Numbered from the stretch's first letter, positions 1 through 9,469 are shown. The stretch: DNA of 41,733 nt from an uncultured Gammaproteobacteria bacterium (GCA_913049815.1 CAJWYI010000007.1:1-41733), one strand, 5' to 3'. The notes: generated from the letters alone by a model not told the origin. Numbers and translations: made by a program.

Positions 1-1422
1 TTCGCTCAGATGGAGTGTCAACGGCAGCAGCAGGGGCTGCACCTGGACCGTTTCATCGTCGAGGGTCTGTTTCATACGCTCGTATACAATGCGTTCGTGG
101 GCGGCATGCATGTCAACAATGACAAGTCCGTCTCGATTCTGAGCAAGCACATAGACCCCGTGCAACTGGGCTAGGGCGTAGCCAAGTGGCGGTATATCAG
201 CGTCATCCGGCACCGACGCCAAAAGTTGTCCATAGCGTGCTAACGTCTCAGACACCGAATGGCTCGAGGCAGAGCTGCGAGCACTCAATAGCAACCCGCT
301 CTGATGTTGCAAACCGGCATAGGGCGATGATGACTCGGACGCGAGCACTGGCCCACCGACCAATGTTGCTGGATCTGACACAAACGTCTGGTCCTCGGGC
401 CGAAGCGACGCCAGCTGACCATGGATCGATCGAAAAAGGAAGTCGTGCACCATGCGCGACTCACGGAATCGAACTTCGTGCTTCGCAGGATGGACGTTTA
501 CGTCAACCAATTTCGGCGGAAGTGAAAGGAATAGCACGTACGCAGGGTGTCGGCCATGGAACAGCACGTCGTGGTACGCAGACCTCACCGCATGGGTGAT
601 CAGTTTGTCTTTGACCATACGCCCGTTGATGAAAAAGTACTGCTGATCCGGTTGGCTACGTGAGTACGTTGGCCAGGCAACCCAGCCATGAACACTCATG
701 CCCTCAGACTGCGAAGACTCGGCTGCACTGACTTCGATAGCCGTCGATTGTTTCGCAAAATCCTCACCAAACGCCGCCGCCACCCGACGCAGAGCATCAT
801 CCTCAGCACGAGTGGGCAGGTAGTGACGAGAGGCTTTGCCGTTGTGGGTAACCCGAAGATCTATAAATGGATGACTAAGACTGATCTTCCTAATCACCTC
901 GTCAATCCGCCCCCATTCCGTTCTCGCAGTCCGCAGAAACTTGCGTCTTGCAGGTGTGTTAAAGAAAAGGTCGCTGACTTCGACGGTCGTACCCCGAGGA
1001 TGCGGTGCTGGTGAAAGGACCGGTCGTTGATCAGGACCCGACACCACAACACTGGCACCCTCTGCTACATCATGCGTCGTACAACTGGTCAGAGTCATCC
1101 GCGACACAGACGCAATGCTGGCAAGTGCCTCGCCGCGAAAACCCAACGTCGCGACCCCTTCCAAATCATCCAGTGTCTGAATTTTGCTGGTGGCGTGTCG
1201 GCATACTGCCAATGGCAGATCGTCATGACTGATACCTATGCCGTTGTCTCTGATCCGAATCAGGCGTATCCCACCCTCTTCAAGTACAACATCGATTCGA
1301 TCTGCCCCTGCATCAAGCGCGTTTTCGAGCAGTTCCTTGACCACGGCAGCGGGCCGTTCAACCACCTCTCCAGCTGCAATCTGGTTGATCAGCCGTTCAT
1401 CCAGTTGTTGTATAAACGCCAT
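1..1422 (-). CDS. mutL: DNA mismatch repair protein MutL (3' end cut by window edge)
   Basis: This is the MutL ATPase/endonuclease that couples MutS mismatch recognition to strand incision. The ORF track misses it because it runs off the left edge without a stop; I translated the minus strand by hand and got 474 open codons from the ATG at 1422. The N-terminal GHKL ATPase carries the N-box ELLENALDAGAD, the DNGIGI loop and GFRGEAL. Near the edge the dimerisation/endonuclease domain shows VDMHAAHERIVYE, which fits the metal-binding DxHA(x)2E(x)4E motif (Met replaces the usual Gln). That motif marks incising MutLs from bacteria without MutH and is absent from the E. coli type. Roughly 130 C-terminal residues should lie outside the window. 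The start lies 5 bp after the amiB stop, so it is last of the visible nnr-tsaE-amiB-mutL operon. Identification is very secure. Confidence 0.97.
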   Translation of the reverse strand, partial: MAFIQQLDERLINQIAAGEVVERPAAVVKELLENALDAGADRIDVVLEEGGIRLIRIRDNGIGISHDDLPLAVCRHATSKIQTLDDLEGVATLGFRGEALASIASVSRMTLTSCTTHDVAEGASVVVSGPDQRPVLSPAPHPRGTTVEVSDLFFNTPARRKFLRTARTEWGRIDEVIRKISLSHPFIDLRVTHNGKASRHYLPTRAEDDALRRVAAAFGEDFAKQSTAIEVSAAESSQSEGMSVHGWVAWPTYSRSQPDQQYFFINGRMVKDKLITHAVRSAYHDVLFHGRHPAYVLFLSLPPKLVDVNVHPAKHEVRFRESRMVHDFLFRSIHGQLASLRPEDQTFVSDPATLVGGPVLASESSSPYAGLQHQSGLLLSARSSASSHSVSETLARYGQLLASVPDDADIPPLGYALAQLHGVYVLAQNRDGLVIVDMHAAHERIVYERMKQTLDDETVQVQPLLLPLTLHLSE

Positions 1423-1427
1423 AACTT

Positions 1428-2762
1428 TCAGCTTGCCGGAATCTTCAGCACCTGGCCAATGCGTATCAGGTCCCCTGACAGACCGTTGACCTCCCTCAGT
1501 CTTGAGGCAGAAATGCGATGTCGGTCCGCAATACCCGATAGCGTATCCCCGCTGACGATTCGATAGCTCAGCGCCTCCACGTGCATATCACTCTTTTTCC
1601 ACGCAAGCCATGTACCCTCAGGTGGATTGTCCGAGAGATAGTCCCGAACTCCTGAAAAAATGGCGTGCGCCATTCTGTGCTGGTGTTGTTCAGTCGCAAG
1701 CCGTCGCGCCTCTCTCGGGTTCGAAATGTACCCTGTCTCCACAAGCAGCGAGGGGATATCAGGAGATTTCAGAACAGCAAAACTGGCTTGCTCTACCTGC
1801 TTCTTGTGGAGTCGGTTGATCGGTTCGATCGCCGACAGTACTTTGCCACCCATCTCAAGGCTTTGTGAGAGACTTGCCGTGATCGATAGATCAAGAAGCA
1901 CACCCACCAGAAGATCATCCTTATCGTCCAGCGTGACTTCACCGGCACCGCCAATCAGATCAGCGCGGTTCTCCTTCTCTGCCAGCCATCGCGCGGTCTC
2001 ACTGGTCGCACCCTTTTCTGAAATGGCATACACCGAGGCGCCATGTGCATCTGCTGTCTTGAAGGCATCAGCATGAATGGACAGAAAAATGTCGGCGCGT
2101 CCCTTTCTCGCTTTCGCGGTTCGTTCCCGCAGTGCAAGATAGTAATCGCCTTCTCGAATCATCAACGCCCTAAAGCCCGGTGCATCGTCAAACATCTGTG
2201 CCATCTTCTGGGCGATTTCAAACACCACCACCTTTTCGTACAACTTATCCGGACCGATGGCACCCGGGTCGTCTCCACCATGACCAGCGTCAATCGCCAC
2301 AATGACGTCGCGCATCTGGTTAGTCAGGCGCTCGACACGTTGCACTGGTGATTGCTGTTCCTTTGTATAGAGGTCCACGACCAGTCGATCACTGAGGTTG
2401 AGGTTGAGAATCGGCGACAAAACAAAAGATCGTGGTCTGACTGGCGCATCAAGATCCAGCACAATCCGAACACTCTGACTTTTTTGAGAAGTGCGCAGTC
2501 CAAGGATAGGCCCATCACCAACATCCACTGCCTGAGTGTCGAAGCTCAGTTTGGCTTCCGGGACATCAATGACCAGACGGTCTGGTTTTTGATCTGTCGA
2601 AGGCAGCGTAAAGACCTTATGCTCCAGAGGCGCGCTGGCATCGAGAACGACCCGTGTACGTTCTGGTGTATTACGGACACGGATGTTCTCAATGACAGCA
2701 GCTGCTATCGCGTCGGCCACCAAGAGCATCATCAGGATCCCACAGAGGATCCGTTTTATCAC
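1428..2762 (-). CDS. amiB: N-acetylmuramoyl-L-alanine amidase, AMIN + Amidase_3 + LysM (AmiB type)
   Basis: A periplasmic zinc amidase that cleaves the stem peptide from MurNAc during septum splitting. Domain order is signal peptide, AMIN domain (septal/peptidoglycan targeting), Amidase_3 catalytic domain and a C-terminal LysM. Catalytic landmarks are DAGHGGDDPGA, SIHADAF and the late LVETGYISN glutamate. The LysM begins YRIVSGDTLSGIA and ends at the C terminus. The track starts at a TTG (2816), giving a 20-residue leader before the hydrophobic core. I prefer the GTG at 2762, which puts IKRILCGILMMLLVADAIAA at the very N terminus as a normal signal peptide and gives 444 aa, the usual AmiB size. 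Neither start has a strong ribosome site, although AGGG lies upstream of the TTG. The gene sits between tsaE and mutL, the classic amiB position. Confidence 0.94.
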   Translation of the reverse strand: MIKRILCGILMMLLVADAIAAAVIENIRVRNTPERTRVVLDASAPLEHKVFTLPSTDQKPDRLVIDVPEAKLSFDTQAVDVGDGPILGLRTSQKSQSVRIVLDLDAPVRPRSFVLSPILNLNLSDRLVVDLYTKEQQSPVQRVERLTNQMRDVIVAIDAGHGGDDPGAIGPDKLYEKVVVFEIAQKMAQMFDDAPGFRALMIREGDYYLALRERTAKARKGRADIFLSIHADAFKTADAHGASVYAISEKGATSETARWLAEKENRADLIGGAGEVTLDDKDDLLVGVLLDLSITASLSQSLEMGGKVLSAIEPINRLHKKQVEQASFAVLKSPDIPSLLVETGYISNPREARRLATEQHQHRMAHAIFSGVRDYLSDNPPEGTWLAWKKSDMHVEALSYRIVSGDTLSGIADRHRISASRLREVNGLSGDLIRIGQVLKIPAS

Positions 2763-2871
2763 AGATCTGTGAATTTCAGACTGCAACCCGAAAGTACCGT
2801 CGTCGCTCTCTTTCAATGCCTGACCCTAACAAGGAGTCGTCCCTTGGTAAAACCCTTTATCGCCCCCGGAA

Positions 2872-3441
2872 TCAGGATCGTTCAGCACCCTGCCCCTCGA
2901 TATCTGCCCACTGACCCGATATTGACGTGACGGCCTCGCGCCCGCGAGACGATGTCCCCGTCAGTCGAGCCCAACGTCCGCGACCCGCAATCCCGATATC
3001 AATATCGAGATCAGCTTCTGGTAACGCAGTTCCGCCGCGCTCTGGCCACTCAATGAGGACGATGGATCTCGAGGACATCTCGCCACCGAGGTAGTCATCC
3101 AGTCCGACAAATTCCAATTCCTCGGGTTCCACAAGGCGATAGAGGTCGAAGTGATATACCTGGTAGTCATCTGACTCGTAGGGCTCGACAAGCGTGAACG
3201 TCGGCGACTTGACGGCTCCCATGTAACCGAACCCGCGCATCAGACCACGGACCAACGTCGTTTTTCCTACCCCCAACTGACCGCGAAGGAACACAACCCA
3301 GCGTCCATGTTTTCGTTCGCCATCAGGGGCTCCCGAACACTGGCTTCGCACCATCATCTGATGGAGCACAAGCCCTAACCTTTCCGTCGCGGTTTCGTCC
3401 GACAGTGTCAGACGGAACTCCTTGGTGGAATTAACTGACAT
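2872..3441 (-). CDS. tsaE: tRNA threonylcarbamoyladenosine biosynthesis ATPase TsaE
   Basis: TsaE is the ATPase partner of TsaB/TsaD in making N6-threonylcarbamoyl-adenosine at position 37 of ANN-decoding tRNAs. The Walker A loop GQLGVGKTTLVRGL is clear at about residues 54-67, followed by the family segments GAVKSPTFTLVEPY and VYHFDLYRL. At 189 aa it is longer than the roughly 150 aa E. coli protein. The extra length is an insertion before the P-loop (SQCSGAPDGERKHGRW) and a Gly/Arg-rich tail after the conserved core. The ATG start overlaps the end of nnr by 11 bp, indicating translational coupling. Confidence 0.95.
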   Translation of the reverse strand: MSVNSTKEFRLTLSDETATERLGLVLHQMMVRSQCSGAPDGERKHGRWVVFLRGQLGVGKTTLVRGLMRGFGYMGAVKSPTFTLVEPYESDDYQVYHFDLYRLVEPEELEFVGLDDYLGGEMSSRSIVLIEWPERGGTALPEADLDIDIGIAGRGRWARLTGTSSRGREAVTSISGQWADIEGQGAERS

Positions 3442-4987
3442 CGATGTGATTGACGAGCCGCCTTAGTACCGGCAGCAGATCAGTCGCAAACATTCCTCTA
3501 GGGCCCTCATGATCTGCGACCACATCTCCGGCCCTAGCATGCAGACAGACCCCAAGTCGGATCGCGGTTGCCGGACCCAGACCCTGTGCACACATTGAAG
3601 CGATAACCCCCGTCAACACATCACCCATCCCGGCGACGGACATGCCAGGATTCCCATATGGACATAGCGCGAGACCATCGTCGTCAAAGATCGTAGTCCC
3701 TGCGCCCTTCAACAGGACGTGACCACCGAATTGTTCCTGAATCTGTCGCACACTATCAAAACGATCTCCTTGACGACTCCCGGGTCGCAATCGCTCAGCT
3801 TCGCCCGGGTGGGGAGTCAGGATCCAACTTTGTTCGACACGCTCGTTAAGGGCCAGAAGATTCAATCCATCCGCATCGATCACCATCGGTTTGCCAGTTG
3901 ATCTGCAATGGTCCAGAGCGCTTGCATGAAGCTGCACAGCCCATTCATTTTTACCCAGTCCAGGACCTATTGCGACTACCGAGGCCGCATCAAGCATTGG
4001 CTCAAGATCGGCATCGGTCTCAATACCGCGACACATCAGTTCCGGCCGACGTGTTACCAGGGCAGACGCATGAGATGGATGTGTCGCGACACTGACGATT
4101 CCTGCACCCGAACGGAGAGCCGCCTCTGCGGTCATCAAAACGGCACCTGACATCCCCTTATTGCCACCAATCACTAAGACATGACCAAACTTATATTTAT
4201 GACTGTTGCGTGCTCTGTTGGGAAACATCCTCATCAAAAGCGATAGTGACAGGCGGCTGACCCGGTAGCCTGGATCACGCGTGATATTGTCATCCAGATA
4301 TTGATCAACATCGCCCGGGACCCCCAAATCGTCGCAGATGATCTCACCCGAGCAATCGGGACCATCTCCGGTGAAGAGTCCTCGCTTATGACCGATAAAC
4401 GTCACGGTCGCCGTTGCTTGCACCGCGCGTCCCAATTGTCTACCACTATCCGCACAAAGACCCGTAGGCAGGTCGACCGCGATAACCGGTCGTGATAGTG
4501 CATTGATGTGATCAACTGCCGCCTGGTAATCGTCGCGTAAGTCGCCGTTGAGACCAGTACCCAGCAACGCATCAACGACGAGATCAAACCTTTGGTGTTC
4601 TTTTGGCAAGCCATACCCTTCGGTCCTCAGACAATCAGTCTGGACACAAAACTCGTAGGCTGATGCCGCATCTCCGACGAGTTGATCATGTGGTGATACT
4701 TCGAACGCCGTGACGCTGTACCCTCTTTCTGCAAGGATGCCGGCAATGAGATAACCATCACCTGCGTTATTACCCTTGCCACAGAAAACTGCAATATTGT
4801 GTACCTCTGGCCAAAGGTCTGCGATCTTCTGCACGCAGGCTTGCGCCGCACGGCGCATCAGGCGTAGACCGGACACCCCCAGATTGGCAATTGCCCACGC
4901 ATCCATCGCCCGCACCGCTCCACCCGTATAGAGCCACTGAGGCGTGTCGTCTTCCGTTTCATTCTCGTTTGTTTGTGATTCGTCCAT
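3431..4987 (-). CDS. nnr: Bifunctional NAD(P)HX epimerase / ADP-dependent NAD(P)HX dehydratase
   Basis: A two-domain metabolite-repair enzyme that returns damaged, hydrated NADH and NADPH to the active cofactors. The N-terminal YjeF epimerase domain has the GKGNNAGDGY nucleotide loop. The C-terminal ribokinase-like dehydratase domain has VLVIGGNKGMSGA and the ADP-site segment SVAGMGDVLTG. The track begins at a TTG (5020); the ATG at 4987 gives 518 aa, close to E. coli YjeF, and skips a low-complexity leader. A consensus TATAAT lies 10 bp upstream of this ATG, making the TTG start less likely if it is a real promoter. nnr heads the minus-strand operon and is divergent from queG, an arrangement shared with E. 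coli and Pseudomonas. Confidence 0.95.
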   Translation of the reverse strand: MDESQTNENETEDDTPQWLYTGGAVRAMDAWAIANLGVSGLRLMRRAAQACVQKIADLWPEVHNIAVFCGKGNNAGDGYLIAGILAERGYSVTAFEVSPHDQLVGDAASAYEFCVQTDCLRTEGYGLPKEHQRFDLVVDALLGTGLNGDLRDDYQAAVDHINALSRPVIAVDLPTGLCADSGRQLGRAVQATATVTFIGHKRGLFTGDGPDCSGEIICDDLGVPGDVDQYLDDNITRDPGYRVSRLSLSLLMRMFPNRARNSHKYKFGHVLVIGGNKGMSGAVLMTAEAALRSGAGIVSVATHPSHASALVTRRPELMCRGIETDADLEPMLDAASVVAIGPGLGKNEWAVQLHASALDHCRSTGKPMVIDADGLNLLALNERVEQSWILTPHPGEAERLRPGSRQGDRFDSVRQIQEQFGGHVLLKGAGTTIFDDDGLALCPYGNPGMSVAGMGDVLTGVIASMCAQGLGPATAIRLGVCLHARAGDVVADHEGPRGMFATDLLPVLRRLVNHIDVS

Positions 4988-4997
4988 CGCTTGCGCG

Positions 4998-5003
4998 ATT
5001 ATA
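4998..5003 (-). promoter_or_regulatory. Candidate -10 element (TATAAT) for nnr
   Basis: The minus strand reads TATAAT exactly, 10 nt before the preferred nnr ATG. No good -35 is present; the best is TTGGGG with a 19 nt spacer. If real, transcription would begin only a few bases before the ATG, giving a nearly leaderless message. This is a motif match only. Confidence 0.3.
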
Positions 5004-5059
5004 GGCAATTGAGAACCCAAACCCCCAACATCTGATCAAGTTTCATATCTTTGACACCC

Positions 5060-6190
5060 ATGCCTGAAAACGTCACGAAAGCGTCCCCGCCACAGATCCC
5101 CAGCCAACTGGCCAGCGCGCTGGTTGCCCATCTTGCGCAAAGGTCACGTGAACTAGGGTTCGATGAGATGGGTATTTGCGATACTCAACTGGGCGAGCAC
5201 GAACGCCATCTCGCGGCCTGGCTGGACAATCATCATCACGGAGAGATGAGCTACATGGCTCGTCATGGGACCCGACGAAGCCGCCCCCACGAACTGATTC
5301 CGGGTACGGAAAGCGTGATTGTCGTGCGGATGGATCACAAGCCTCACGCAATCCCGTCGGATCGTATTCTTGCGACTGACACCGACGCCTACGTCGCACG
5401 CTACGCCCTGGGTCGTGACTATCACAAGATCATTCGAAAACGGCTCACACGGCTCTGGGAATCTGCAGAGGGATTTTTAGCCAGGCATGGTATCGAGCAC
5501 GGCGAAGCCAGGGCTTTCACCGACAGCGCACCGGTACTCGAAAAGGCGTTGGCCGAAAAAGCTGGCCTCGGATGGATTGGAAAAAATACACTCCTCATCA
5601 ATCGAAAAGCCGGGTCCTGGTTTTTCCTCGGCGAAATCTTTACGAATCTTGCACTGCCGCGTTCCACACCGCATACAAGCAACCACTGTGGGTCCTGCAG
5701 TGCCTGCATCGATATCTGCCCAACAGATGCCATTATCGGTCCCCAACAACTCGATGCGCGCCGATGCATCTCCTACCTGACGATCGAGCTCAGGGGAAGT
5801 ATAGACATGTCACTAAGACCCCTGATCGGTAACAGGATTTTCGGTTGCGACGACTGCCAACTCGTCTGTCCCTGGAACCGCTATGCACGCGTCACAGACG
5901 AGGTGGATTTCACACCTCGCCATCGTCTCGACGGATCGAGTTTACTCGAGTTGTTCAGTTGGTCTGAATCGGATTTCCTTCAGCGCACCGAGGGAAGCGC
6001 GATTCGTAGAACTGGATACCAGGGATGGCTGCGTAATATTGCCATTGCGCTTGGTAACGCCCGATACAACCCTGCGATCATTGCTGCGCTTGCCAAGAAA
6101 AAGGAGACGGTCGATGACCTTATCGCCGAACACATCAGCTGGGCACTAACACAACAGGCTCGAAAGGGTGAAGACAAAGCGCGGCGGTGA
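5060..6190 (+). CDS. queG: Epoxyqueuosine reductase QueG
   Basis: QueG is a cobalamin-dependent iron-sulfur enzyme that reduces epoxyqueuosine to queuosine in the wobble position of GUN-anticodon tRNAs. Two ferredoxin-like clusters are visible: CGSCSACIDICPTDAI, and CDDCQLVCPWNRYA further on. The DUF1730 region precedes them (FTDSAPVLEKALAEKAGLGWIGKN). The track begins at TTG 5051; the ATG three codons on (5060) is preferred and gives 376 aa, a normal length for the family. It is divergent from nnr across about 70 bp and convergent with orn. Confidence 0.96.
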   Translation: MPENVTKASPPQIPSQLASALVAHLAQRSRELGFDEMGICDTQLGEHERHLAAWLDNHHHGEMSYMARHGTRRSRPHELIPGTESVIVVRMDHKPHAIPSDRILATDTDAYVARYALGRDYHKIIRKRLTRLWESAEGFLARHGIEHGEARAFTDSAPVLEKALAEKAGLGWIGKNTLLINRKAGSWFFLGEIFTNLALPRSTPHTSNHCGSCSACIDICPTDAIIGPQQLDARRCISYLTIELRGSIDMSLRPLIGNRIFGCDDCQLVCPWNRYARVTDEVDFTPRHRLDGSSLLELFSWSESDFLQRTEGSAIRRTGYQGWLRNIAIALGNARYNPAIIAALAKKKETVDDLIAEHISWALTQQARKGEDKARR

Positions 6191-6222
6191 GACAGCGGCC
6201 ATGGTGCGGTCACAGAAATCCG

Positions 6223-6780
6223 TCAGTCTTTAATTCGCAGGAAGTGGTCCCGGTAATGGCGCAGCTCATCAATCGACTCACGAACATCATCCATAGCGCG
6301 GTGATGGTTCTGCTTTTTGAATTTATGAAAAATGTCAGGGCGCCAGCGGATCGCCAGCTCTTTGATCGTACTGACATCCAGGTTTCTATAGTGCAGATAA
6401 GATTCGAGCGTCGGCATATATTTGACCAGGAAACGGCGATCCTGGGCGATCGAATTTCCACAGAGTGGGGAACGGCCCGGCTCGACATAGTCCGAGATGA
6501 ACTTGAGCACAACCTGCTCCGCCTCGCTTTCCGCAATCCCTTCACTCCGCACACGATCAACTAGGCCAGATGCAGTGTGATGCGCGGTATTCCAATCATC
6601 CATTGCTTCAAGCAACGCGTCTGGCTGCTTCACGACGACCACAGGCCCTTCTGCCAGAACTTTGAGCGATGAGTCCGAAACGATCACGGCGATCTCAATA
6701 ATGCGTTCAACCTCCGGATCGAGGCCGGTCATTTCAAGATCTATCCACACAAGGTTTTCTGAATATGTCAGTTCTTCCAA
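6223..6780 (-). CDS. orn: Oligoribonuclease (DEDDh 3'-5' exonuclease)
   Basis: Orn degrades 2-5 nt RNA fragments, including pGpG from cyclic-di-GMP turnover, finishing mRNA decay in the cytoplasm. The DEDDh catalytic set is visible: [10 protein letters not shown] (D and E), [11 protein letters not shown] (D) and [10 protein letters not shown] (H and D). Alignment with E. coli Orn from memory is close over the whole length. The track uses a GTG at 6798. I prefer the TTG at 6780 because GGAAGAG lies about 5 nt before it and the resulting 185 aa is nearer the usual 181; the GTG start would add six residues. It is convergent with queG, 32 bp apart. Confidence 0.95.
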   Translation of the reverse strand: MEELTYSENLVWIDLEMTGLDPEVERIIEIAVIVSDSSLKVLAEGPVVVVKQPDALLEAMDDWNTAHHTASGLVDRVRSEGIAESEAEQVVLKFISDYVEPGRSPLCGNSIAQDRRFLVKYMPTLESYLHYRNLDVSTIKELAIRWRPDIFHKFKKQNHHRAMDDVRESIDELRHYRDHFLRIKD

Positions 6781-7015
6781 CCGATCTCTTCCAACCACAA
6801 ACTATGAATGCCACTATTTTACTGAATGCGCAGCGGTCGCGCCATTTTGAGACTGTAAACACAGGTTTCGAATGCTACCGCTTGTCGTTATTATCCGCCG
6901 AAGCGGGCCGATGGCTGAACGGCACGCATTGGGTATCTCCCGTGGACTGCCGGACGGATCCACCAGTTCCATCAGCACCACTGTCGCAGCACCGCAACAG
7001 GAAGAGAGGTTCATA

Positions 7016-7831
7016 GTGCCATCCCAGTTACCGCCACCTGAGCTGATAGAGACCGAAAAGCTGGCATCATTGTTCTCGTCTGATGACGTCCTGTTGATCG
7101 ATGTCTGTTCCGATGACAACTACGATCGAGGCCACATCACTGGCGCAAGACATATTCAACCTGCGTCCCTCACTCTAGGGCAACCACCGGCACCGGGAAA
7201 ACTACCGCATCCCGATTCACTCGTCCGCATACTCGAGTCGATCGGTTACGATAAGGACAAGCTCGTCATCGCTTATGACGATGAAGGCGGCGGCTGGGCA
7301 GGTCGATTTCTATGGATTCTCGACGTCATAAACCATGAGAAAAAGGGGTTGGTCAACGGTGGACTGATCGCTTGGCTGACAGACGGTAGGGAAGTCACGA
7401 CCACGGTGCCAACGTTTGAGCAAACACAGGTACAGCTGACCGCCGACACCAAGTTCATCGCTAGTCTTGCGGAGGTCCATGACAGCCTCGGTGATCCCGA
7501 GATCGTCATTTGGGACGCTCGATCACGCGAAGAACACCAGGGACTGCGTTCGGGGTCCAGGCGGGCAGGGCGTATACCGGGAGCCATCAATCTGGACTGG
7601 CTCGCGACGATGGACCCGGAGAATGGTCACAGGACACGCAAAGACCTTCAAGACGTGCTCGAAGCCTTGGGTATCACCAGGGATAAACGCGTCATCACGC
7701 ATTGCCAGACGCATCATCGAAGCGGCTTGACGTACGTGCTGGGTCGCCAACTGGGTTATGACATCCGTGCGTACGATGGGTCCTGGTCCGAATGGGGAAA
7801 TCACCCGGACACCCCGTTAGAAGTGGGATAA
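7016..7831 (+). CDS. rhdA: Thiosulfate sulfurtransferase, two-domain rhodanese of the RhdA type
   Basis: A tandem rhodanese protein that moves sulfane sulfur through a persulfide on a single cysteine. The inactive N-terminal domain spans about residues 15-125 (LLIDVCSDDNYDRGHI). The C-terminal catalytic domain (WDARSREEHQG onward) holds the loop CQTHHRSG, the active-site signature I recall for Azotobacter RhdA rather than the CRKGVT type of bovine rhodanese. The track extends to 6872, but the GTG at 7016 has a purine-rich ribosome site (AAGAGAGG) about 6 nt upstream and gives 271 aa, which matches RhdA as I recall it. The neighbours orn and epmA/efp echo the Pseudomonas region, though psd and serB are not here. 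In vivo substrates are unknown. Confidence 0.92.
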   Translation: MPSQLPPPELIETEKLASLFSSDDVLLIDVCSDDNYDRGHITGARHIQPASLTLGQPPAPGKLPHPDSLVRILESIGYDKDKLVIAYDDEGGGWAGRFLWILDVINHEKKGLVNGGLIAWLTDGREVTTTVPTFEQTQVQLTADTKFIASLAEVHDSLGDPEIVIWDARSREEHQGLRSGSRRAGRIPGAINLDWLATMDPENGHRTRKDLQDVLEALGITRDKRVITHCQTHHRSGLTYVLGRQLGYDIRAYDGSWSEWGNHPDTPLEVG

Positions 7832-7849
7832 GGAATAAGTTAACAGTTA

Positions 7850-8818
7850 CTACAAAGCGCTGGTCGAATCGATCTCATCAAGCCCATTGGCGTCCGCCAA
7901 TACCATGTGCAAACGATCAACACCCAGCGCGACACCCACGCAGTCCGGTAGCTGATCGATCACCGACAGCAACCCCCGATCAAGCGTCATCTCAGGAAGA
8001 CCGAGCCGCTTGCGTGAACGATTATTTTCCTCAAACCGCAACGTCAATGCGCGTCGATCGCCTAATTCTTCATAGCCGTTAGCCAGTTCAACACCTCGAC
8101 AGTAGAGTTCGAATCGCATCCCCACCCTGTCGCCTTCTCGTACTGATACTTTCGCCAATGCGGCCTGTTCGACCGGGAACTCCGTCACAAAAGTTGGCAC
8201 GACCAACTCGGGTTCGACCCGTTGGGAAAACAAGGCATCAAGGTAGCCGGATCGACCAGTGGCTACGTGAATGTGTTGAGCCAGCGATCCCAATTCTTGT
8301 CGGGATAGTTGAATGAGCGCTTCACGATCCAGGCGATGGGGATTCTCTCCGAATCGTTCCTCGAACAAAGCACGGTAGGTCGTGTGAACAACCGATGCCG
8401 ATAGCATTGAACCGACATCGTCAGCCACCGAGGATAGACAACTGGCTGATACATTCATCAGAGCGAGGACTTCTTCCATTAACTGCGACAACGACCAGCC
8501 GCAGCGATACCATTCAAGCATCGTGAACTCTGAACGATGACGTCGCCCTGATTCACCACCCCTGAACGCGGGACCCATTTGCCAGATGTCACCACTACCA
8601 AGACATAGCAGCTGCTTCATGGCGTATTCGGGCGACGTCTGCAAGAACCCCATTGCGTCGTTTCCGTGGAAAGCCGCAATGCTGGCAATGAACGGATCGG
8701 TCACACCAAAAGACCTCAATACGGGTGTCGTCACTTCCACGCATTGATGACCGCTCAGGTATTCGCGCATGACCGCAAGCAGCGACGCACGCTCATTGAG
8801 ACGGTCGGTCAGTTCCAT
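7850..8818 (-). CDS. epmA: EF-P--(R)-beta-lysine ligase EpmA
   Basis: EpmA is a truncated class II lysyl-tRNA synthetase paralogue that ligates (R)-beta-lysine to Lys34 of elongation factor P instead of charging tRNA. It lacks the anticodon-binding domain and begins directly at the catalytic core. Motif 2 is GPAFRGGESGRRHRSEFTML and motif 3 is near the C terminus (GVALGVDRLHMVLAD). At 322 aa it matches the E. coli protein (325). It lies just upstream of efp on the DNA but is transcribed after it, 81 bp beyond the efp stop, so the two are probably co-transcribed. EpmB, which makes the beta-lysine, is divergent nearby. Confidence 0.95.
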   Translation of the reverse strand: MELTDRLNERASLLAVMREYLSGHQCVEVTTPVLRSFGVTDPFIASIAAFHGNDAMGFLQTSPEYAMKQLLCLGSGDIWQMGPAFRGGESGRRHRSEFTMLEWYRCGWSLSQLMEEVLALMNVSASCLSSVADDVGSMLSASVVHTTYRALFEERFGENPHRLDREALIQLSRQELGSLAQHIHVATGRSGYLDALFSQRVEPELVVPTFVTEFPVEQAALAKVSVREGDRVGMRFELYCRGVELANGYEELGDRRALTLRFEENNRSRKRLGLPEMTLDRGLLSVIDQLPDCVGVALGVDRLHMVLADANGLDEIDSTSAL

Positions 8819-8899
8819 TTCGGCTGTACCTGAAAACGTAGGTCCGTTCGACTGATGTCCACGTTCCGCTTAATGTCATCTCAATCGCGGATCCCCCGG

Positions 8900-9469
8900 T
8901 CACTTCACCCGGTTCTGATACTCACCCGTGCGGGTATCAACCCGGATCACTTCACCTTGATTGATGAATAACGGGACCTTGACGACAGCACCCGTCGACA
9001 AGGTCGCTGGCTTGGTGCCCCCCTGGGCAGTGTCACCTTTCAAGCCTGGATCGGTTTCCACTACTTCTAGTTCGACAAAATTTGGCGGCGTGACACTGAT
9101 TGGATCTCCATTCCAGAGCGTTACCGTATAAAGATCCTGCTCTTTGAGCCACTGCAGTGCATCGGCGACCGCATTCTTGCCAGCCGGCAACTGGTCGTAA
9201 CTGTCGTCTGTCTTCATGAAGTACCAGTATTCGCCATCCGCATAAAGGTACTCCATATCAAGGTCTATAACGTCAGCACCTTCGATGGACTCACCGGACT
9301 TAAACGTCCTTTCCCAGACCCGACCCGACAACAGGTTACGCAACCTGACACGATTAAACGCCTGTCCTTTGCCCGGTTTGACAAATTCATTCTCCAGAAT
9401 CGAACAGGGATCCCCTTCAAGAATCACCTTCAGCCCTGATCTGAATTCATTGGTAGAATAGGTCGGCAT
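8900..9469 (-). CDS. efp: Translation elongation factor P
   Basis: EF-P binds between the ribosomal P and E sites and rescues stalls at polyproline stretches. The protein is 189 aa with the usual three beta-barrel domains. The modified lysine falls at exactly residue 34 ([10 protein letters not shown]), as in the EpmA-modified subclass. The C-terminal signature [13 protein letters not shown]...DPGLKGDTA and the final GEYQNRVK are clear. The start ATG is 27 bp from the divergent epmB ATG, so the promoters of each must reach into the other gene's 5' end. Confidence 0.98.
   Translation of the reverse strand: MPTYSTNEFRSGLKVILEGDPCSILENEFVKPGKGQAFNRVRLRNLLSGRVWERTFKSGESIEGADVIDLDMEYLYADGEYWYFMKTDDSYDQLPAGKNAVADALQWLKEQDLYTVTLWNGDPISVTPPNFVELEVVETDPGLKGDTAQGGTKPATLSTGAVVKVPLFINQGEVIRVDTRTGEYQNRVK

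Noticed and set aside
186-1566. Plus-strand ORFs of 137, 108 and 179 aa at the left end
   Set aside because: They lie antisense to mutL, whose minus-strand frame has clear ATPase and endonuclease motifs. Their products are Arg/Ser/His-rich with no family features.
2352-2930. 192 aa plus-strand ORF
   Set aside because: It is a shadow of amiB and the end of tsaE on the other strand, with no recognisable motif.
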